A stretch of 64,000 bases of DNA from Agriotes lineatus (lineage: Eukaryota > Arthropoda > Insecta > Coleoptera > Elateridae). The notes under the pieces were generated by a model, which was given only the letters and a program-made list of their open reading frames with translations, was not told where the DNA came from and ran no database searches. The stretch is from NCBI GenBank assembly GCA_940337035.1, contig CALNHX010003637.1, positions 1 to 64,000 on the forward strand, read 5' to 3'. This document shows, piece by piece, positions 56,992-64,000 of the stretch (its first letter is position 1; each line of letters starts with the position of its first letter). The position numbers and the translations under genes are program-made.

Positions 56992-57482
56992 TAGGGATGT
57001 CGGCGGGTACCCGGGTACCCGGGTCGACCCGGGTAATAGTCAACCCGGGTATATTTTCAGGACCCGGGTACCCGACTATTAAATTATGTAATCTCTAGTA
57101 AGTGAGCCTTTTTCGGAGAAGATGATAAAAACTTAAAAACAGTAGGAATAAGCTCTAGAAAAACATAAGCATGCAGTAATAACCAGAATCACCCCATCCC
57201 ATACTACATAATGTTTCTTGTTTCATATAATAAATCCCCTTCACGGAAATATTCAACCCGTCAATAGTACCATTAAATCGCGTCAGTACGCGATGAAGTA
57301 ACGTAAACATCCTCTGTGTGATTTTGATGGGAGAGTAGGTAGTATTTCAATTTAGTTCAGTTTAAATCTCGTGGCGTAACGAATGTTGCGATGTACGCTA
57401 ACATTTTTTAAATATATTTCGGGTACCCGGGTACTGTTTTCGGGTACCCGGGTTTGACTTTAGACCGGGTACGACATCCCTA
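56992..57482. mobile_element. Non-autonomous hAT-like element, 8-bp TSD
   Basis: 491 bp with ends TAGGGATGTCG and CGACATCCCTA, flanked by GTAAATTG at 56984-56991 and 57483-57490. Both subterminal regions carry several GGGTACCCGGGT-type palindromes (57004-57075 and 57420-57470). No gene. Ends and an 8-bp duplication fit hAT. Confidence 0.8.
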
Positions 57483-57494
57483 GTAAATTGAATA

Positions 57495-60250
57495 CCATCG
57501 GTGCGGGTGACTTCGGACGCTTTTTCGACATTTTTGTTTATTTCAATGTTGAATTCGCACAGACAGTTCTGGAAAAAATCGTGAGGATACCCATATCCTT
57601 TAGGTATAGGTTCCTGTAAAAAGTTTTTAGAAGATACTCTTTCTTATATATATTTTTTAGAATGTTTTTTGTCCGAAGTCATCTTCACTTTGAAGGTGAC
57701 TTCGGACATCATATAAAAACGCCTGAAAACGAAGCTAGTAATACTAACATTAACTTCGGACACCATTTTAATAAAAAAAAATATTTGTCCATCATTTATT
57801 TATGAAAATACTGAAAATACAAAAACTTAAATTCTATGTAGGTAACAATGGAATAATTCAGTAAAGATACAATTCAAAACATCGAAACAAAAAAAAGATT
57901 CTCAAAGATATAAAAGACTGATCAGTCTTATAAAAATAATAAAATAATATAAAAATTTGTAGAAATATAAAAAAGTCTATGAGTCCTATTCTATAGAAAT
58001 ATCACTTGGCAAATTATTGAAATTATATCGGCCCCTACGCAGAGGAACTGGAGTAAGTTTCTTTACTATTTCAGACACGTGAACTACGCTTTCATCAGTG
58101 ACATTTGGAAAATAAAAATAACACTCCACAGATGATTTCTTTCTTCTTAAATATTTAATAACCAAATTCTTGTTGGCATCGTCATCCCCAATACATTCAA
58201 CAATTTGGCCAGCATAATATTTGTACTTTGATGAATGTTTTAAAGGAACTTTAACTATAACAAAATTATTTGTTTCCAAAGGCACTTGGTGATATTCTTG
58301 TTGATACTCTTCCCCATTATCTTCTCCAAAAGACTCCAATTCCTGTTGTATTTCGGAAGTATCTTCAAGAGAGTCATTTAGGACCACTGCAAGAGGAGCT
58401 GGATCTGTGTTCTGGTCGTTCCTAAAATTGTTTAAAGGCAAATCTTCATCTGAAGAACCTTGGTCTTCAACATTGGTTTCTTCAATACCTTTGTAGTTTT
58501 CCTTTGACGGTAAGTCTGTGGATCGTACAGCTTTTCCTGCCTTGACATTTACACGTTTTCGCCTAGTTTTAGCTCTTGGTTCTGGCATTCGGGTTTCTTT
58601 TAAGAAATTTACAATCGTCTCTCCCATCAAACTGCTAACTTCATTTTCAGAGTCTTTCTGTAAGTCTTTAGGAAGTCTCTTCAAGCATTCTTGAGGATTG
58701 AATGGGCATATCCCACTTGCCCTAAATCCAGACATAATATTTTTTTAGAGTTTGCTTCTATCCCTTCTAGAGTGCGTCTTAGTAGATTTGGAAAATCTGC
58801 CTTTTGGAACGGTCCCTTCCTCTTCATTTTCCATTCACTCAATATGTTGCGCCACTTTTTTTTAAGTGGAGCAAAGTATGTCACATCTAAGGGCTGACAA
58901 AGGTGAGTGGAATTTGGGGGAAGTAGGATAAACCTTATGTCATTCTGTTCGCATTCTTGTATCACATCAAAAGTTAAGTGGCTAGAAAGGTTGTCTCCGA
59001 TTATTATCTTCGGTCCTTGTACGTTTCTAATGTATGGCAACAATATTTGTCTGAACCATTCAACAAATGTTGCACTTTCAAACCATCCGGACTTACTCAC
59101 GCTGTAGCGACATCCCGGGGGGCCATCTTCTTCCCACTCTTGATATCTGTGTTTAGCCTTGTAAACCACAAACGGGGGTAAGAAATCTCCACTTTCTGCT
59201 GCCGCCATCATTACTGAAATGCTCGTTTTTGATGAATCAATTATGCGGTCACAATGTTTAACGCCCCTCTTGCAGATGACTTTTGGCCTCGCCGGGTTGT
59301 CACTAAAATTGGTTTCATCATAGTTTATAATTCTTTCTGGAGGCACATCTTGTAATTCGACCCTGAGCTCATTAAAGTAATCAGTCAGTGTTTGGGCAGT
59401 TACTTTCGCTCTGTTTCTTTTAATATTTTGAGATAGTCTAATAGTCTAATTTGTATGTCACGCCAAAAATTTCTTAACCCAAACTCGTCCAGGCATATTG
59501 TTTCTAAATTTAGTAGTCACACCTTTTCGGGTGAAAAAATCTTGTATGAGTTTCCTTATATCTAAGTCAGTAAATGGAAATCCCCATTCTGCACAAATTT
59601 CAATAGCTTCAGCAATTTTTGCTTCTTCAAGCTGTGATAGTATAGGTTGACCTCCATGAGTCTTACTGTGAATGCCCCTCAGTTTGTCTGAAAGTGTGGA
59701 TTTTGGGATATTGTAAATCTCTGCGGCATTCCTGATTGAAATATTTTTTAATTTCACGTCTCTGATGGCTTGCTGCAGTCTATCAGATCTATAATTCAAA
59801 TAAGATCTACTTCCCAACACCCTATTGTATTTGTTTGGCATGTCCCAAGTCACCTGCAAAAATGGAGATTTTTTTGTTACGGCCCTGTATATAAAATACT
59901 ATCATAGATAGGCCTGTGGTTTATAGGTTCATACTTTACGATACATAGAGCCTCAGAATGACTTAAGTTAGATTTGAATATCTTTAATACAAAAGAATGC
60001 ACAGGAGTTTCTTTTTGGTATTTTTTAAAAATCAAGAATTCAGCGTAGAAATAAAATACCACGTGAAATTAAAATGCTTACCGGTAACACATCCCCCCTT
60101 CAACACTGTCTCACTCAAACTGTTTTATACACGTGTATTACAATATTACTTGCCAAGGTCAGCGTCATCCCCTCCATAAATTGGGTGGTATGTTAAAAAC
60201 ACCGATTGTCCGAAGTTAAGCGCACTGTCCGAAGTCACCCGCACCGACGG
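57495..60250 (-). mobile_element. pogo-type (Tc1/mariner) transposon, nearly full length
   Basis: 2756 bp between TA dinucleotides (57493-57494 and 60251-60252). The ends CC(A/G)TCGGTGCGGGTGACTTC are perfect inverted repeats apart from one base. The core CTTCGGAC occurs six times near the ends (57511, 57700 and 57754; inverted at 57671, 60208 and 60227), likely transposase-binding sites. The minus-strand transposase has all domains but two stop codons and a frameshift. Its left end lies 12 bp from the right end of the hAT element at 57482. Confidence 0.85.
57986..59841 (-). pseudogene. pogo-like transposase, two stops and one frameshift
   Basis: From ATG 59841 (after a TTTTTGCAG acceptor-like site) it encodes a psq-type helix-turn-helix (SIRNAAEIYNIPKSTLSDKL, residues ~35-55), a CENP-B-like second DNA-binding region ending near VWVKKFLA, the DDE_1 catalytic core and an acidic C-terminal region. 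Catalytic Asp residues are in INYDETNF, IIGDNLSSH and QPLDV; the second and third are separated by 35 residues. TGA at 59458-59460 and TAG at 59446-59448 interrupt the frame between domains. At an A7 run near 58735 the frame moves by -1, after which MSGFRASGICPFNP, a typical pogo post-catalytic block, continues to 57986. Without these three lesions it would be about 600 residues. Confidence 0.85.
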
Positions 60251-60252
60251 TA

Positions 60253-60375
60253 ACACTCATACTAACCTCACCCTAATCTTACCAATTGGTATTCACAGTC
60301 AAATAGTGATCAATGAGTGACTAAAATTTCCCTAATAAGTGAGTGACAGATAAGTGGGATATAAGCTAGGGTAGG
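60253..60375. other. Spacer between pogo and YR-bearing element
   Basis: Non-coding. Ends in AGGGTAGG (60368-60375), the left target duplication of the next element. Confidence 0.5.
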
Positions 60376-61207
60376 TAAGGTCACTAAATCACGTTAGCTA
60401 CGCTAACACAGGTAGGGAAAGTCGGTGGTATTTATGTCAAACCAAACTCGTTTTTGTCAGTGGTTTACCCAATCAGTTTATAGGTTATAATAGAAATAAA
60501 TTGAAGTTTGTGTAATGTGAACGCAATAAATAAATATTACATAACAAATTATTTGTAAACGTTCCCAGCTTAAAAGAAATAATTATCACAAATATAAAGC
60601 TTTAGCGAATATTTTGTACAGCTCGCTGCATTCCAATAATTCGGCACCTCACGTACAAGTAAATGATGCATGTCGTCTAGTGGTCTATTTATTTCTTTCA
60701 ACCACTCCTGCCGTTTCATGCTATTTCTTGGTCCTTAATTTGCAATAAGTAATTCATTAAAGAGTATTGCTAAATATTGCAGTTTAAATTACTTTCAGGA
60801 ACTTGAAACAGCGTATACCCTTTTATGCTGTTGTGCAGACAACCTTTTAACGTAGCAGATACAAACCATAATGCTATACATATATACGTTTTGACAAAAT
60901 TCGTCGAGAGAATTAGGGAATCCGAGATCACAATCATCTCTTCAGAGCATAATTTAGGCAAATGATCTATAATCGTAAAAAAATATCTTTGATATTTCTT
61001 CAGATCTTCAAGTTTCAGGGTCAATAGACGAAAAACATTTTAAGTTGCGGTTAAAAACGATCATCTGCATAACTTACAACCTAGAGAAAGGATTGTGGCA
61101 TCGCATTCGAAGGATATATTACTAATAAGAAAAATTATTTTTCTACAAACGTTTCAAAAAGTTACCGTTTTGATTGTTATTTGAGTATCGAAACGACATT
61201 CTTTTAG

Positions 61208-61772
61208 GCACTAGTGCGTAAAAGAGTTTACTTTTATAAGCTGTTCACGACCTTTTTGGAACAGAGTTGGCTATGATTTTTTATTTTCATGTTGGACTAA
61301 CTGATTTGATGATGTAGCGGATGCAACTCTTTTTTTTGCTGTCAGTGTCTGTTCGACATTTTCTTGCCACCACATTGCCAGATTTATTATTTTAATATTC
61401 GTAAGAAAATAAATGATTTATCAAATGTGTAAAAATAATTTTAATTTCCGTCAAAGGAAAAGTCAAAATGCCCAAAATAATTTTGTTACAACAAAAAATT
61501 TCGATTAAACGATGCTACTTCCAATTTAAAAAGGACAGACCAAATTTAAAAGAACGCGAGTCGATGTGGAGACTAGAGAATATCCGGCAACAATGTACCT
61601 ATTCAGAAAATATAACCTTAAACTGAAAACAACCTAACCTAACACAAAAAGTGTCAATTTCCATGATGGAATTTAGTTGCAACAGAGGTTCTGCCAACAA
61701 AATTACTAGATGGTCATAGCCTCACCTGACCCAAAAAGATCGTGAACGGCTTATAAGCACTAGTGCTTAAAA
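61208..61772. mobile_element. Probable nested MITE beside the YR gene
   Basis: Facing blocks at 61208-61265 and 61722-61772 share GCACTAGTGC, TTATAAGC(T/C)GTTCACGA and CTTTTTGG. The left copy has ~15 extra bases between the first two. No gene between. The right edge is 25 bp from the YR stop codon, so it could also be part of the YR element. A target duplication is not evident. Confidence 0.5.
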
Positions 61773-61796
61773 CTAACACAACAGTTAACTAAGTTT

Positions 61797-62953
61797 TTAT
61801 TTTTGGTAAATATGTACAACACAATTATTTAATTGATGAAAATGGGCACTTGATGATGCTACACTTAAATTATCTTTCTCTTGTAACATTTGCATATTCT
61901 TAGAAATCGCAGGAAATGATGTAGCCGCACAAAAAGGTCCCTGCACCTTTACTGGTTCTCTTTCCTTTTCACCCAAAATCTTATTTGCTACGCTCTTCTT
62001 ATATTCCAAGGAACTTTCGACGTAACTCTCAGCGACAGAACTTGATCGCCAGCCGCCGTGCCTTTTGAGTGTCGACATGCTCGCACCAGCATCAGCCAAA
62101 AACGAAGCAGAACATCGGCGGAAGCAGTGCCCAGTATATTCTTCACAGTTTGAAAGTCCAAGAAAACCAGCAATTTTTTTAGGTATAGCACCAATTGTGT
62201 TTATGCCTACAGGCTGCACAATACATTTACCATTTCTGTAGCCAACGAAAAATCGTTGATGGTCCGTACTGCACGGGCGTAGACTAGCATACTTGCGAAA
62301 AATTTCCAAAAAATTAATGCCATCGATGTTTCCCTCTGTTACTGTAAACATTCTTGAAACCTTGGTTTTCGTGAATGGAATATTAATTTTTATGAAAGTA
62401 CTGGCATCCTCAATATCAGTTACTCGCATGAATGTAAGCTCCTCCCTGCGACAAGCTCCGGATAAACCAACAATAACGGCTACCTAGAATTTAAATAAAA
62501 CGTTAGTGATGTGCTGCATATAAGAATTTGGTGAAATACTGCACTTACTTTCATTAACAAATAATGTTTATCGTCCGCTTCCTTCAAAAACCTTTCGATT
62601 TCTTCCCTTGTAAAAATTTTCGACTTTTTAGGCCTATATCCCTCGGCTTTTCTTTTTAGGAAGGCGATAACATTCGCATATTTGCTAATGTCCAGGTTTC
62701 TCTTGAAATATATCATGGATCGCAGCATAGAATAGGTGCTCCATAACGTAGAGGGCTTATAAGTCGAAGAAAGGTCAGAGAAATATGCCAGCACAACCTT
62801 TTCTGCGACAGCACGCACATTTTTTCCGTCACACCATCCCTTGAATTTTTCGTAGGTTGCATTGTAGACAGATCTTGATTTTTCCGGTATCAGCGTCGAA
62901 ACTGCGGCCTCTGCTGCATCTTCAATATCGGATGGAAGCTCGGAATCGCTCAT
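61797..62953 (-). CDS. Crypton-like tyrosine recombinase, copy B, two exons, intact
   Basis: Exon 1 is 62953-62549 (135 codons), the intron 62548-62484 (65 bp, GTAAGT...AG) and exon 2 62483-61797; the product is about 363 residues with no stop or frameshift. Residues ~25-120 form the SAM-like core-binding domain (EKSRSVYNATYEKFKGW, STLWSTYSMLRSM). The catalytic domain has Arg147 in SGACRREEL, His254 and Arg257 in GHCFRR, His277 in KRHGGW and the nucleophile Tyr289 in ESYVES, the full tyrosine recombinase set. The enzyme would break and rejoin DNA through a 3'-phosphotyrosine, probably to move its element through a circular form. The start matches copy A (62953 versus 2931), and the intron falls at the same codon boundary in both. 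Host-domesticated YR genes also exist, so function is inference. Confidence 0.85.
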
Positions 62954-63127
62954 TTTTGCCTAGTCGGAGATTTTAAATACACAACGCGTTCATATCAAAC
63001 GAATCTTGTTTGTAAACAACGATCTGAAAAATTACCTAACAACCAAGTAACTGACGCACGCCTACTAGCATATCTAATTCGGCATTTCATGAACGAAATT
63101 ATTTTACTCCTATTTGTTGTTTTTGAA

Positions 63128-63265
63128 ACGTATGTAGAAAAAATCTTGTAAGATACACATTGCAAAACTCCGTGTTTTACGCACACGACGTGTTTCCACA
63201 CTCGCTATCGCTCGTGTGGAAATTTTCACGTCTAGTGCGTAAAACACGTTCATTTTGCAACTTGT
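63128..63265. repeat. 135-bp hairpin upstream of YR copy B
   Basis: AAGATACA, TTGCAAAA, GTGTTTTACGCAC and TTCCACAC on the left face GTGTGGAA, GTGCGTAAAACACG, TTTTGCAA and TGTATCTT on the right, about 180 bp upstream of the recombinase ATG. It corresponds in style to the terminal hairpins of YR element A and could be an attachment or regulatory site. Alternatively it is an independent hairpin MITE. Confidence 0.55.
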
Positions 63266-63462
63266 ATCTTAAATAGCTATTATGATCTTACTAGTAGTGC
63301 CTATGGTAAATTTGACACTGACAAACTCGTTTTTTAAACTTGTCAAATGGTGTTTCCCTACCTGTGTTAGCGTAGCTAATGTGTTTTAGTGACCTTAAGG
63401 GTAGGGGTAGCCTAAGTTCCACTCAAAGCATAAATTGAGGTTACATTGTACCTTTTTGTATA

Positions 63463-63700
63463 ATGGATGATTTTTGGAAATTCGTTGATTATGCTCGTGA
63501 AGATGATTTTTTACAAATACCAAGGTAGTGTTTGATGTGATAAATAGTTAAAGCAACATTTTTATGTCGACATTTTTTTCCAGATTTATCTTACGGGACA
63601 ACTTAAATCCATTATAACGATAAATACAGAGCTCGTACAACGAGTGCGGTTTTGTAGGCAAACGATCTATGAAATAATTTTACCAATTGTGTACCGTAGA
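63463..63700 (+). pseudogene. PIF/Harbinger-like transposase N-terminus, fragment
   Basis: ATG 63463 opens a short exon (MDDFWKFVDYARED...IPR) with a donor at about 63525. After a TTTTTTTCCAG acceptor (about 63582) the frame continues FILRDNLNPL and, after a stop and shift, ELVQRVRFCRQTIYEI. A run of R-D-N-x-N-P-L then E-L-x-x-R-x-R-x-x-x-x-T-I is the usual start of HARBI1-type nucleases. The catalytic DDE domain is not reached; different sequence with TTGGGACAC motifs follows. Confidence 0.4.
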
Positions 63701-64000
63701 AGCATACAACTTGGGACACTTTTTACATATTTTTAATGAGAGAAATTCGTCTAGACGAGACAGAGCCAAATAAAAAATACTGTATGGATGACAATTTGCC
63801 CCCTGTCATTTAATTCAAATTTCAGAATCAGACTAGTTTTAGGAACAAAAAAAAATTTGACTGTCCCAAGTTACCTACTTACGTTTGCAACTTGAGACAC
63901 TTTTGTTTTCCCTTTCATTGCTGATCATATACAGCTATCCACTCCAGGAGGCCGTTAGTGTTTTTTACAAAATAATAAACTTTTTTTTTGTTATGGGCAT
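63701..64000. other. Window end, no gene
   Basis: Contains ACTTGGGACACTTTTT (63708), GTCCCAAGTTACCTACTTACG (63863) and ACTTGAGACACTTTTG (63890), inverted and direct variants of one motif. They may be the end of a further transposon cut by the window edge. Confidence 0.3.

Larger units (their letters stand above)
60376..63397. mobile_element. TIR element with 8-bp TSD enclosing a tyrosine recombinase gene
   Basis: 3022 bp. The ends TAAGGTCACTAAA and TTTAGTGACCTTA open terminal inverted repeats of about 100 bp that share GTTAGCTACGCTAACACAGG and continue with weaker similarity past an ACTCGTTTTT block. AGGGTAGG lies on each side (60368-60375, 63398-63405), a perfect 8-bp duplication. The interior holds a MITE-like block (61208-61772), the YR gene (61797-62953) and a 135-bp hairpin (63128-63265). 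Crypton-type YR elements lack TIRs and make no 8-bp duplications. So either a DDE-type TIR element hosts a nested Crypton, or the YR gene is cargo or part of a new composite unit. Confidence 0.75.

Noticed and set aside
58691..59181. Plus-strand frames opposite the pogo transposase
   Set aside because: Shadows of the DDE-bearing minus-strand gene.

Overview
The window looks like transposon-dense, AT-rich nuclear DNA from an insect. Evidence for this is short spliceosomal introns (57-65 bp in the best gene models), an errantivirus-type endogenous retrovirus, R1-like and RTE-like LINEs, Crypton-like tyrosine recombinase genes, pogo, MULE, hAT and P-like DNA transposons, and many foldback MITEs. 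I cannot name the species. I found no convincing conserved single-copy host gene, no rRNA or true tRNA gene, and no bacterial-style operon or CRISPR array. Almost every long reading frame is a transposon gene, usually broken.

Layout, left to right. 396-4600 is a decayed RTE-like LINE, split exactly at an ATA by a 1.64-kb Crypton-like tyrosine-recombinase (YR) element (1566-3206). 4.6-9.3 kb is mostly featureless with one hairpin MITE. 9332-10240 is a long-armed foldback element. 11181-13200 is a 5'-truncated R1-like LINE. 14374-19453 is a young, gene-less LTR retrotransposon on the minus strand, with nearly identical 1.38-kb LTRs and a 4-bp target duplication. 21.46-29.83 kb is the wreck of an intron-containing Mutator-like transposase/YqaJ-nuclease gene, broken by a MITE, by a 2.16-kb inverted-repeat element carrying a decayed 'LHAFSGCDT' family gene, and by a 2.29-kb solo-LTR-like insertion. 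31008-33018 is a second MULE with a perfect 9-bp TSD, itself split by a palindromic tRNA-like (SINE-type) insertion with an 11-bp TSD.

The right half starts with a gag-like coiled-coil remnant (34.6-35.1 kb) and a minus-strand errantivirus (35961-42772). The errantivirus keeps gag, protease and env but has lost most of pol. Next come a hAT MITE (43107-43712) and a 6.5-kb inverted-repeat element with an 8-bp TSD (44683-51221) whose centre is a ~40-copy, ~106-bp tandem array with higher-order structure. After that are another inverted-repeat element (52894-54660), a P-like element with a THAP-like reading frame (56006-56797), a second hAT MITE (56992-57482), a nearly complete but stop-bearing pogo transposon (57495-60250), and a 3.0-kb TIR element with an 8-bp TSD that encloses an apparently intact two-exon tyrosine recombinase (60376-63397). 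The window ends in a PIF/Harbinger-like fragment.

The most unusual items are these: (a) two related YR genes, one in a TIR-free Crypton-like element and one inside a TIR/TSD-flanked element; (b) the satellite-bearing TIR element; (c) the inverted-repeat LHAFSGCDT element joined to a MULE-YqaJ gene; (d) the foldback tRNA-like insertion. Many insertions restore the interrupted frame exactly when removed, so their boundaries are secure from sequence alone. Superfamily names rest on motifs and known TSD lengths; no database search was possible.
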